Shown one piece after another: positions 1-5,605 of a DNA stretch of 7,903 nucleotides; the stretch's first letter is position 1; every line of letters starts with the position of its first letter. The notes under the pieces were generated by a model, which had not been told where the DNA came from, ran no database searches, and saw only the letters and a program-made list of their open reading frames with translations. Source of the DNA: Bacteroidota bacterium (lineage in GTDB: Bacteria; Bacteroidota; Bacteroidia; Bacteroidales; JAADJA01); NCBI GenBank assembly GCA_024278155.1, contig JAJRTT010000230.1:1-7903 (forward strand), in the 5' to 3' direction. Both the position numbers and the translations under genes were made by a program.

Positions 1-42
1 AGTCTTGGCTCTCCAGTCTTGGCTCTCAAAGTCTTGTTTCTC
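1..42. repeat. Short degenerate tandem repeat, cut by the left edge
   Basis: The 13-base word AGTCTTGGCTCTC occurs at 1-13 and 15-27, and a variant AGTCTTGTTTCTC follows at 30-42. A further fragment may lie at about 45-50. The period is 14-15 bases. The array starts at the first base of the window, so its full length is unknown. It is followed by A-rich sequence and then the promoter of the DUF134 gene. Short Bacteroidota intergenic repeats of this look are common, but I cannot assign a family. Confidence 0.7.
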
Positions 43-67
43 CCAATCTCAAAAAAAATCAAAAAAA

Positions 68-99
68 ACTTGCATTATGAACATATGCTCATTAGCTTT
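68..99 (+). promoter_or_regulatory. Bacteroidota-type promoter candidate upstream of the DUF134 gene
   Basis: CTTG at 68-71 matches three of four bases of the -33 box (TTTG). After 20 bases, TAGCTTTG at 92-99 matches the -7 consensus TAnnTTTG exactly. Transcription would start close to base 105, leaving a leader of roughly 20 bases before the ATG at 127. The pattern is the known Bacteroidota vegetative sigma-factor consensus. Its use here is inferred from the match, the spacing and the position. No Shine-Dalgarno sequence precedes the ATG. Confidence 0.6.
76..91. promoter_or_regulatory. Operator-like 16-base palindrome within the promoter spacer
   Basis: ATGAACATATGCTCAT is an inverted repeat with seven of eight positions paired; only A80 opposite C87 fails. 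It fills nearly the whole spacer between the -33 box (68-71) and the -7 box (92-99), a position where a bound dimer would block RNA polymerase. The adjacent gene encodes a helix-turn-helix protein, so autoregulation is a natural reading. The functional role is inference; I see no convincing second copy in the window. Confidence 0.4.
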
Positions 100-126
100 G
101 CAGCCGAAATATAAATATTGTTATTT

Positions 127-579
127 ATGCCGCGTCCAAAAAGTGAACGAACAGTACATACGCCTCCAATTTTCACGGAGTTTAAACCATTGGGTATTGC
201 CGCAAGGTTATTGAACAAGACCTCATTTTCATTAGATGAGTATGAAGCATTTCGTTTGGCCGACCATGTTGGGCTGTCTCATGCTGAGGCTGCTGATGAG
301 ATGGGGATTTCGCGTCCCACTTTCTCCCGCTTGATCGAGCAGGCACGCAAGAAAATTGCACAGCTCATTGTCAATGGTCATTTATTGTCGATAGAAGGGG
401 GAAATATTCATTTTCGGAAAAACATTATTAAGTGCATGGGTTGTGGACATATGTTTGATATGGGAATTCAATCTACGTTTACGGAATGTCCGGAATGTCG
501 TTCAACCAATTTGTTGAACCTTGCTGGAGGATTTGGACATGGTAAATGCTGTACAGATAACAAATTGAGTAATAACTAA
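127..579 (+). CDS. DUF134 family HTH regulator with C-terminal Cys4 metal site
   Basis: This 150-residue protein is a probable DNA-binding regulator of the following metal/Fe-S genes. It opens with MPRPK, the usual start of DUF134 (PF02001) proteins. A sigma70 region 4-like helix-turn-helix spans about residues 34-75 (SLDEYEAFRLAD, then GLSHAEAADEMGISRPTFSRLI). The C-terminal part has CMGC at 103-106 and CPEC at 121-124, a zinc-ribbon-like Cys4 site that could bind zinc or sense an Fe-S cluster or metal. The frame is open upstream to a TTG at 118, but the ATG at 127 gives the family N terminus and is preferred. DUF134 genes are often found beside NifX-like and DUF5320 genes, as here. The identity of the family is firm; the regulatory target and any ligand are inference. 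Confidence 0.9.
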   Translation: MPRPKSERTVHTPPIFTEFKPLGIAARLLNKTSFSLDEYEAFRLADHVGLSHAEAADEMGISRPTFSRLIEQARKKIAQLIVNGHLLSIEGGNIHFRKNIIKCMGCGHMFDMGIQSTFTECPECRSTNLLNLAGGFGHGKCCTDNKLSNN

Positions 580-584
580 AAACG

Positions 585-592
585 AAAGGAGG
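585..592 (+). promoter_or_regulatory. Strong Shine-Dalgarno for the DUF5320 gene
   Basis: AAAGGAGG lies six bases before the ATG at 599. It is the best ribosome binding site in the window and stands out because most genes here have none. It fixes the start codon and suggests that the small DUF5320 protein is made in larger amounts than the regulator upstream. Confidence 0.75.
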
Positions 593-598
593 ACAATT

Positions 599-898
599 AT
601 GCCACGAGGTGACAGAACAGGGCCACTGGGAGTTGGTCCGATGACAGGAAGGCGCTTAGGTTTTTGTGTGGGAAACGACAGGCCTGGATTTGATACTGAA
701 TCCAGAAATTTTGGCCATGGAAATGGATGGAGGCGACGGATGGGATTTGGCCAGAGATATGCCCATGGTCGTTTTTCGGAGGATGAAGTGCATGGCGTTT
801 CGCAAAAAACATTACTTGAAAATGATGCACGGATCCTTAAGGAACAATTAGCGTCAATTGAGGAGCAGCTCTCTGAAATTAACAAGGGAACTGATTAA
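599..898 (+). CDS. DUF5320 family small protein
   Basis: This 99-residue protein has the DUF5320 (PF17253) signature at its N terminus: MPRGDRTGPLGVGPMTGRR followed by LGFCVGNDRPG. The middle (33-60) is rich in glycine, arginine and aromatic residues. The C terminus (about 71-96) has a heptad-like pattern of leucine and isoleucine with charged residues and should form a coiled coil. A single cysteine sits at residue 23. The function of the family is unknown. It recurs next to NifX-like and ferredoxin-MinD genes in anaerobes, so a role as a partner or scaffold for a metal-cluster protein is plausible but unproven. It starts 19 bases after the DUF134 stop and is followed by a strong hairpin at 912-940. 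Confidence 0.9.
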   Translation: MPRGDRTGPLGVGPMTGRRLGFCVGNDRPGFDTESRNFGHGNGWRRRMGFGQRYAHGRFSEDEVHGVSQKTLLENDARILKEQLASIEEQLSEINKGTD

Positions 899-911
899 AT
901 TTATTGAAAAC

Positions 912-940
912 TCTCGGGGTGATTTTAAATCACCCCGAGA
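912..940 (+). terminator. Perfect inverted repeat after the DUF5320 gene
   Basis: Arms TCTCGGGGTGATTT (912-925) and AAATCACCCCGAGA (927-940) are exact reverse complements around one central base, so at least 12 pairs with a small loop can form. The downstream sequence TTATTAG is only weakly T-rich. It sits 13 bases after the DUF5320 stop and 26 bases before the next ATG. It could be a terminator or attenuator that makes the first two genes more abundant than the rest, or an mRNA-stabilising end. Confidence 0.6.
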
Positions 941-966
941 TTATTAGAATACTAAAATTTTAAAAA

Positions 967-1188
967 ATGAACAATACAGGAAAAGGATTAAACATAGGCC
1001 AAGGCAAAGGCCTGGGCCGTGGCGGTGGAAGAGGACGCAACAAAGGTGGTGGGTTTGGTACAGGTGGATTTTGTGTTTGTGCCAAATGTGGTGAAAAAAA
1101 CCCCCACCGGCAGGGAGTAAAATGTACAACCCAAAAATGTCCAACTTGTGGGCATACAATGATCAGGGAAGAGTTGCTAAAAAAGTAA
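967..1188 (+). CDS. Glycine-rich small protein with a six-cysteine zinc-ribbon-like domain
   Basis: This 73-residue protein has two parts. Residues 1-34 are almost entirely Gly, Arg, Lys and Asn (GKGLGRGGGRGRNKGGGFG) and are probably disordered. Residues 36-61 carry CVCAKCGEKNPHRQGVKC followed by CPTCGHTM, with cysteines at 36, 38, 41, 53, 58 and 61. The paired CxxC motifs suggest a zinc ribbon or rubredoxin-like knuckle; the extra cysteines could allow an Fe-S site. I recall similar short proteins with a Gly-rich head and this cysteine pattern beside NifX-like genes in sulfate reducers and archaea, but no function. No Shine-Dalgarno precedes the ATG, only an A/T-rich leader. The regular cysteine pattern and the setting make it a real gene. 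Confidence 0.8.
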   Translation: MNNTGKGLNIGQGKGLGRGGGRGRNKGGGFGTGGFCVCAKCGEKNPHRQGVKCTTQKCPTCGHTMIREELLKK

Positions 1189-1328
1189 TCCGGAAAAGAC
1201 CTTCCAGCGTGCATAGCACCTGAAAGCATCGAACTGCCATGAACAGGAAAACATTTGGGTTTTTATAACAGATAATAATAATCGCTGAATGGCTTCAAGT
1301 CGTTTGGTGAATCAAAACGAAAGGGATT

Positions 1329-1667
1329 ATGAAGAAATTATTTGCAATACCAACAATCAACAAGAAGTTGTGCGCCCATTTCGGGCATTGTGAGAAATTC
1401 GCCATTGTTGAAACAGAAGACAATAAAATATTAGGGGTTGAATTCCTGAACCCGCCAGTTCATGAACCAGGCACATATCCACGATTTTTATCTGGCAAAG
1501 GAGTGAGCACGATTATTTCAGGTGGTATGGGGATGAAGGCCCAGGAGCTTTTTGCCATGAACAACATTGAAGTATTTATGGGTATTGATTCCGATGAGCC
1601 AAAAATACTGGTCGAAAAATACCTTGCTGAGCAATTGGAAAGTGGTGAAAACCTTTGTGACCACTAA
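1329..1667 (+). CDS. NifX/NifB-family (dinitrogenase iron-molybdenum cofactor biosynthesis domain) small protein, first copy
   Basis: This 112-residue protein is a single NifX/NifB C-terminal-type domain (PF02579), an RNase H-like fold that in characterised members holds metal-sulfur clusters such as FeMo-cofactor precursors or the Mo-Cu cluster of Desulfovibrio ORP. It shows the family start FAIPTINKKLCAHFGHCEKF (4-24) with C15, H17, H20 and C21 as candidate ligands. The glycine turn ISGGMGMKAQELF lies at 63-75 and the typical tail SGENLCDH at 105-112 with C110. AAGGG lies just before the ATG. There is no nitrogenase in the window, so the family name should not be read as nitrogen fixation. 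A carrier or scaffold for a cluster handled by the ATPases downstream is the likely role. Confidence 0.9.
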   Translation: MKKLFAIPTINKKLCAHFGHCEKFAIVETEDNKILGVEFLNPPVHEPGTYPRFLSGKGVSTIISGGMGMKAQELFAMNNIEVFMGIDSDEPKILVEKYLAEQLESGENLCDH

Positions 1668-1715
1668 TCGTCCGGCCACTGCCTGTGCGAATGCCCAAGC
1701 GCAGTGGTCGGACGA
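1668..1715 (+). repeat. Long 15-bp hairpin between NifX copy 1 and the first ATPase
   Basis: TCGTCCGGCCACTGC (1668-1682) pairs with GCAGTGGTCGGACGA (1701-1715) along all 15 positions, with one G-U wobble, around an 18-base loop. It begins directly after the NifX stop codon and ends 18 bases before the ATPase start. There is no T-tract after it, so it is a poor simple terminator. It may be an mRNA-stabilising or differential-expression element, or a small palindromic repeat unit. Confidence 0.6.
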
Positions 1716-1733
1716 ATGAAATAAAAGAGGAAG

Positions 1734-2618
1734 ATGAAGATAGCAATAGCCAGCGGAAAAGGGGGGACCGGGAAAACAACCTTATCAACCAATTTGGCAA
1801 GTTACCTCGCCGAAAAGCAGGATGTTGTTTTGATTGATTTGGATGTGGAAGAGCCCAATTCGGGTTTGTTTATTCACAATGACGGCGTGGTTCAAAGTCA
1901 CCCCGTCACTATTGAGGACAAATTCAAAATGGTGCCGGAATGGATTGAGGACAAATGCACATTTTGTGGCATTTGCCAGAAAGTCTGCAATTTCCATGCG
2001 GTTATCCAATTGGGGAAAATGATCATGGTTTTTCCTGAACTGTGTCATGGATGCTATGCCTGTTCCGAATTATGCCCAACCGATGCCTTGCCCATGATTC
2101 CAAAGAAAATGGGCGAATTGAAACACATCAAAACAGGTCAGTTGAATTTTGTTGAGAGCAGGTTGCTGATAGGGGAGGAGCAAGCCGTTCCCCTGATTTC
2201 CCAAACACATAAATACATTGATGAGCATTTTGATGCCGAAACAATTAAAATATTTGATTCCCCGCCCGGAACGTCTTGCCCTGTGATTGAAGCCACTAAA
2301 GATGCTGATTTTGTTATCCTGATTACCGAACCCACCCCTTTTGGTTTTCATGATCTGAAACTTGCCGTTGAAACGATGAAAGAGTTGAAAAAGAAATTTG
2401 GTGTTGTGGTAAACCGCTATGGTATTGGCAACGACGATGTAGTTGATTATTGCGAAAAGGAGAATGTCCCGTTGCTTGCAAAAGTTCCCAACGACCGACG
2501 AATCACGGAATTGTATTCCAAAGGGAAACTGGTTTACAAGGAAGTTCCTGAAATGGGGAAAGAACTTGATAAGATAATTGCTTATTTATCCACCTTAAAA
2601 GATGGAGGTTTGGCATGA
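1734..2618 (+). CDS. MinD-superfamily P-loop ATPase with inserted 2x[4Fe-4S] ferredoxin domain, first copy
   Basis: This 294-residue cytoplasmic ATPase has the deviant Walker A of the MinD/ParA/Mrp class (SGKGGTGKTT, 7-16, with K9 and K14). A switch I/Walker A' segment follows (LIDLDVEEPN, 33-42), and IFDSPPGTSCPV at 173-184 serves as Walker B/switch II. A bacterial ferredoxin domain is inserted after the first strand-helix units: CTFCGICQKVC (C75, C78, C81, C85) and CHGCYACSELCP (C104, C107, C110, C114), giving two 4Fe-4S sites. The layout matches the ferredoxin-MinD proteins found in pairs in anaerobes, including the ATPase partners of Desulfovibrio ORP. A purine-rich AAGAGGAAG directly precedes the ATG. 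Its last four bases overlap the start of its paralogue, so both are probably made together and may act as a heterodimer. Confidence 0.93.
   Translation: MKIAIASGKGGTGKTTLSTNLASYLAEKQDVVLIDLDVEEPNSGLFIHNDGVVQSHPVTIEDKFKMVPEWIEDKCTFCGICQKVCNFHAVIQLGKMIMVFPELCHGCYACSELCPTDALPMIPKKMGELKHIKTGQLNFVESRLLIGEEQAVPLISQTHKYIDEHFDAETIKIFDSPPGTSCPVIEATKDADFVILITEPTPFGFHDLKLAVETMKELKKKFGVVVNRYGIGNDDVVDYCEKENVPLLAKVPNDRRITELYSKGKLVYKEVPEMGKELDKIIAYLSTLKDGGLA
2604..2608 (+). promoter_or_regulatory. Shine-Dalgarno inside the end of the upstream ATPase gene
   Basis: GGAGG lies six bases before the ATG at 2615, within the last codons of the first ATPase gene. With the ATGA overlap it supports translational coupling of the two ATPases and confirms the start of the second. 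Confidence 0.7.
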
Positions 2619-3490
2619 AAGAGATTGTCGTCATATCAGGAAAAGGGGGAACGGGGAAAACGTCCATAACAGCCTCCTTTGCAGTCCTTGGAGGGAAGAA
2701 TGTGATCGTGGCCGATTGCGATGTGGATGCTGCCGACATGCACTTATTGCTGGAACCCGATTTTCAGGATTCGGAAGATTTTTACAGTGGTGAGTTGGCC
2801 TATATCAAACAAGGGCAGTGTGTAAAATGTGGCAAATGTGCCGATGTCTGCCGTTTTGATGCCATCCCGATAATCAACAATCAATACATCGTTGATCCAT
2901 TAAGTTGTGAAGGCTGCGGATATTGCGCAAGGGTTTGCCCTACTGATGCCATCATAAATAAAGACCTGAATGTTGGCAAATGGTATATCTCAAATATCAA
3001 AACGGGAAGTATCATGGTCCATGCCCGGCTAGGAATTGGTGCGGACAATTCAGGGAAACTGGTTGCAAAAGTCAAGAGCGAAGCCAAAGATATTGCTGAA
3101 GATGAATTTAAGGATTATGTAATTGTTGATGGTTCGCCCGGTGTGGGTTGTCCTGTGGTTTCATCCTTGTCGGGTGCCAGTTTTGTGGTGTTGGTCACCG
3201 AGCCTTCTGTTTCGGGATTGCACGATTTGAAAAGGGTTTATGAGTTGGTCCATAAATTCAATATCAAAGCAGGTTGCATCATAAACAAAGCTGATATCAA
3301 CCCAGAAGTTTGCAAGAATATCGAAGGTTTTCTTCAGAAGGAGAATATCGTACACATTGCCAATTTGCCCTATGATGAGGATTTTACAAAGGCCATGACC
3401 AATGGTCAAACCATCGTTGAATATTCAAATGGACATTTAAAGGAATTGATTGCCAAGAGCTGGAAAAAAATATTGGAAAACGTTAAATAA
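2615..3490 (+). CDS. MinD-superfamily P-loop ATPase with inserted 2x[4Fe-4S] ferredoxin domain, second copy
   Basis: This 291-residue paralogue of the gene before it shares the same domain order. It has a deviant Walker A (SGKGGTGKTS, 8-17), switch I region VADCDVDAADMH (32-43), and a ferredoxin insert with CVKCGKCADVC (C69, C72, C75, C79) and CEGCGYCARVCPT (C98, C101, C104, C108). The Walker B/switch II segment is VDGSPGVGCPV (171-181). Both ferredoxin units are complete, so two 4Fe-4S clusters are expected. The two proteins differ clearly outside these motifs, so this is an old duplication kept in tandem. Paired ferredoxin-MinD ATPases next to NifX-like proteins form a recurrent anaerobe module; the reaction is not established, but nucleotide-driven cluster transfer or positioning is the usual proposal. 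Confidence 0.93.
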   Translation: MKEIVVISGKGGTGKTSITASFAVLGGKNVIVADCDVDAADMHLLLEPDFQDSEDFYSGELAYIKQGQCVKCGKCADVCRFDAIPIINNQYIVDPLSCEGCGYCARVCPTDAIINKDLNVGKWYISNIKTGSIMVHARLGIGADNSGKLVAKVKSEAKDIAEDEFKDYVIVDGSPGVGCPVVSSLSGASFVVLVTEPSVSGLHDLKRVYELVHKFNIKAGCIINKADINPEVCKNIEGFLQKENIVHIANLPYDEDFTKAMTNGQTIVEYSNGHLKELIAKSWKKILENVK

Positions 3491-3570
3491 AACAGCAAAT
3501 AGTTAAACTTTTCAAATAAACCAATAAAAGACAAAAAACGTGACAAATATATTGGAAGTGAACGGATATG

Positions 3571-3640
3571 AATAAGGCCCCATAGGGGCGAAATATTGGT
3601 AACCCTGTCCATCGGGGCGGGGTAAATAAAAAACATATAG
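3571..3640. repeat. Probable dispersed intergenic repeat with two G/C hairpins
   Basis: The 176-base gap 3491-3666 holds a G/C-rich element in an A/T-rich setting. GCCCC-ATA-GGGGC (3577-3589) is a perfect 5-bp hairpin. It is followed by GAAATATTGGTA and then a 9-bp hairpin with two G-U pairs (ACCCTGTCC at 3602-3610 with GGGCGGGGT at 3615-3623), then an A-rich tail. Similar elements with a CCCC-TA-GGGGCGAAATATT core are, from memory, scattered in many copies in Bacteroidota genomes; copy number cannot be tested here. It separates the ATPase pair from the second NifX-like gene and could end the first transcript. Confidence 0.55.
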
Positions 3641-3675
3641 TCAGATAATCAAATGAGCAAAAAATATTGAGCATT

Positions 3676-4005
3676 ATGAGAATAGTATTTACAACAAAAG
3701 GGACATCATGGGAATCAGCCATGGACCCTCGATTCGGGAGGACAGAATACTTCCTGATTTATGATGAAGGAAAAGACAAACTGCTTCATTATGACAACCG
3801 TGATTCGGCAAACGATGCCCACGGGGCCGGGCCCAAGACCGCCCAGAAATTATTTGAATTCAGTCCGGATATCCTTATTACAGGAAACGGCCCGGGAGGC
3901 AATGCAACGACCGTACTTGAAAAAACAGGTGTCATAATATTGGTCGGAGCAGGTGATATGACAGCTAAAGAAGCGTACAACGCATATAAAAACGGAGAAC
4001 TATAA
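3676..4005 (+). CDS. NifX/NifB-family small protein, second copy, cysteine-free
   Basis: This 109-residue protein is a second PF02579-type domain. Family features are the start RIVFTTKG (2-9), the DPRFGRTEYFLIYD segment (17-30), ANDAHGAGPKTAQKL at 45-59, and the glycine turn ITGNGPGGNA (68-77) before the last strand and helix. It contains no cysteine; H38 and H49 are its only histidines. A bound cluster would therefore have to be held without cysteine, as in the non-covalently bound Mo-Cu cluster reported for Desulfovibrio ORP, which belongs to this family. The ATG at 3676 is preferred to the in-frame TTG at 3667. It is 185 bases from the ATPase pair with a repeat between, so it may be transcribed separately or at a lower level; no clear promoter was seen. 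Confidence 0.88.
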   Translation: MRIVFTTKGTSWESAMDPRFGRTEYFLIYDEGKDKLLHYDNRDSANDAHGAGPKTAQKLFEFSPDILITGNGPGGNATTVLEKTGVIILVGAGDMTAKEAYNAYKNGEL

Positions 4006-4118
4006 CCGGTAGTAAGGAATCAAATAAAAATCAAAAAATGCTAACAGTTAAACAATCACAAGAGATGTGCACTAAACAATGACAGCAAAAAATGCAGCAT
4101 AGGTATTATTAAAGGAAA

Positions 4119-4150
4119 TTTGTCGTACACCCATCATAAAGATATGTTTG
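4119..4150 (+). promoter_or_regulatory. Bacteroidota-type promoter for the DUF1080-DoxX-oxidoreductase genes
   Basis: TTTG at 4119-4122 and TATGTTTG at 4143-4150 match both boxes of the Bacteroidota consensus exactly, with a 20-base spacer, the same spacing as the candidate at 68-99. Transcription would start near 4156, leaving a leader of about 85 bases before the lipoprotein start. This sets the boundary between the metal-cluster region and the sugar region. The rest of the gap 4006-4147 shows no gene or notable structure. Confidence 0.65.
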
Positions 4151-4240
4151 AAAGAAGAATTTAATTTGAATATAAGTTGCCATATTAAATCAACATTGAT
4201 TACTTTTAATGCCGCAAAAGTTCCTCAAAATACCATGATT

Positions 4241-5518
4241 ATGAAAATACAATTGCCTTTCATCTTCCTCTTGTCCCTATTTATTTTAAACAGTTGTAAC
4301 AACCCGCCTCAGAAAGCCGAACCCGTAAAGCCTAACACGGTAAATAAATTGACCGAAGAAGAAATTGCCAATGGTTGGGTATTGTTGTTTGATGGAAAAA
4401 CAACCAATGGCTGGCGGAATTTCAAGGAAGAAAAAGTAAATGATGGTTGGCAGGCAAAAGATGGTAACCTGATGGCACTTGGCAAAGGAGGTGATTTGGG
4501 TGGAGATATTATCAGTATTGATGAATTTGAGGATTTTGAGCTCAGCCTTGAATGGGCAATATCCCCGGGAGGGAACAGCGGTATCTTCTTTCATGTCCTC
4601 GAAGGCAATTACCCAACGGTTTATGCTTCTGGCCCGGAATACCAGGTAATTGATGATGTTGGTTATAAGGGAAACTTGGAAAAATGGCAACAGGCCGGGG
4701 CAAACTACGCCATGCACAATGCCTCAAACAAAGTGCTGAAACCCGTAGGGGAGTTTAACTCAAGCAGAATAAAGGTCGTGGATGCACATGTCGAACATTG
4801 GCTTAACGGGAAGAAAATCCTTGAATATGAGCTGTGGTCGGATGATTGGAAAACCCGGGTTCAAAAAGGCAAGTGGAAGGACATGCCTGGATATGGATTG
4901 GCGAAAAGTGGACATATTGCCTTGCAGGATCACGGCAGTATTGTGAAATACAGGAATATCAAAATCCGTGACCTGACAGATAAGGGATTTCCTTTATTTA
5001 ATGGTGAAAATCTTGATGGATGGACTGTTCATGGCACGGAAAAATGGTATGTCGAAAAAGGCGAACTTATTTGTGAAAGCGGCCCGGATGAAAAATATGG
5101 CTATCTCACAACCGATAAAAACCATAAGGATTTCATCCTCCACCTTGAATTCAAACAGGAGGCAAATGGAAACAGTGGTGTGTTTTTTCGGTCATCGGTC
5201 GAAGGGACAAAGATAAGTGGCTGGCAGGTGGAGGTGGCGCCCAAAGGCAATGATACGGGCGGGATCTATGAATCCTATGGAAGGGGTTGGCTGCATCAAA
5301 TCCCGGATGAAAAAGAAAGTATTCTAAAACCAGGAGAATGGAATCAAATGATTATTAAGGTAAAAGGTGATTGGGTAATGACCTGGCTGAACAATGAATT
5401 GATGACCGATTTACAAGATCGGAAAATTGGAGAAGCAACGGGAGCAATAGCCCTGCAAATCCATGATGGGGGAGGAATAAAGGTCAGATGGAGGAATTTG
5501 TTTATTAGGGAATTATAA
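4241..5518 (+). CDS. Lipoprotein with two DUF1080 (3-keto-disaccharide hydrolase-like) domains
   Basis: This 425-residue secreted lipoprotein starts with a classic signal (MKIQLPFIFLLSLFILNSC) whose lipobox LNSC puts the lipidated cysteine at residue 19. Two DUF1080 domains (PF06439, concanavalin-like sandwich) follow. The first is at about 45-245 (WVLLFDGKTTNGW, then GGNSGIFFHV, GPEYQVIDD, YRNIKIRDL). The second is at about 248-424 (FPLFNGENLDGW, GNSGVFFRS, GWQVEVAP, VRWRNLFIREL). The E/Q-containing strands and the NSG(I/V)FF motif are kept in both. Some DUF1080 proteins hydrolyse 3-keto-glycosides, which fits the oxidoreductase downstream. The frame is open upstream to a TTG at 4148, but only the ATG at 4235 or 4241 gives a normal signal peptide. 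It would act in the periplasm or on the cell surface. Confidence 0.9.
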   Translation: MKIQLPFIFLLSLFILNSCNNPPQKAEPVKPNTVNKLTEEEIANGWVLLFDGKTTNGWRNFKEEKVNDGWQAKDGNLMALGKGGDLGGDIISIDEFEDFELSLEWAISPGGNSGIFFHVLEGNYPTVYASGPEYQVIDDVGYKGNLEKWQQAGANYAMHNASNKVLKPVGEFNSSRIKVVDAHVEHWLNGKKILEYELWSDDWKTRVQKGKWKDMPGYGLAKSGHIALQDHGSIVKYRNIKIRDLTDKGFPLFNGENLDGWTVHGTEKWYVEKGELICESGPDEKYGYLTTDKNHKDFILHLEFKQEANGNSGVFFRSSVEGTKISGWQVEVAPKGNDTGGIYESYGRGWLHQIPDEKESILKPGEWNQMIIKVKGDWVMTWLNNELMTDLQDRKIGEATGAIALQIHDGGGIKVRWRNLFIREL

Positions 5519-5525
5519 TAATAGG

Positions 5526-5561
5526 CCGCTAATGCGCTAATTGCTATTAGCGCATTAGCGG
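5526..5561 (+). terminator. Perfect 16-bp hairpin after the DUF1080 gene
   Basis: CCGCTAATGCGCTAAT (5526-5541) and ATTAGCGCATTAGCGG (5546-5561) are exact reverse complements around the loop TGCT. It starts eight bases after the lipoprotein stop. No T-tract follows, and DoxX starts 44 bases downstream with no promoter seen between, so it may be a partial terminator or a 3' stabiliser that raises lipoprotein expression above that of the genes after it. Each arm also has an internal repeat (GCTAAT twice), which makes it look like a small palindromic element. Confidence 0.6.
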
Positions 5562-5605
5562 TGAAATAATAAATACTTAACAAGCTAATTGGGGAAATTG
5601 AACAT

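Noticed and set aside
118..126. TTG start giving a longer DUF134 protein
   Set aside because: The family begins MPRPK, which matches the ATG at 127. The same reasoning rejects TTG at 3667 for the second NifX-like gene and TTG at 4148 for the lipoprotein, where only the later ATG gives a signal peptide.
5..214. 69-residue + strand open frame at the left edge
   Set aside because: It runs through the short repeat tract and the promoter into the start of the DUF134 gene in another frame; low-complexity translation with no domain.
502..885. 127-residue open frame on the - strand over the DUF5320 gene
   Set aside because: Antisense shadow of two well-recognised + strand families, with no domain or start signal of its own.
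1189..1328. Possible small gene or regulatory RNA in the 140-base gap before NifX copy 1
   Set aside because: No open frame of note, no clear hairpin and no promoter match of good quality were seen; nothing could be supported.
1329..4005. Nitrogen fixation locus
   Set aside because: The small proteins share the NifX/NifB domain, but there is no nitrogenase structural gene or radical-SAM NifB core; stand-alone members are common in organisms that do not fix nitrogen.
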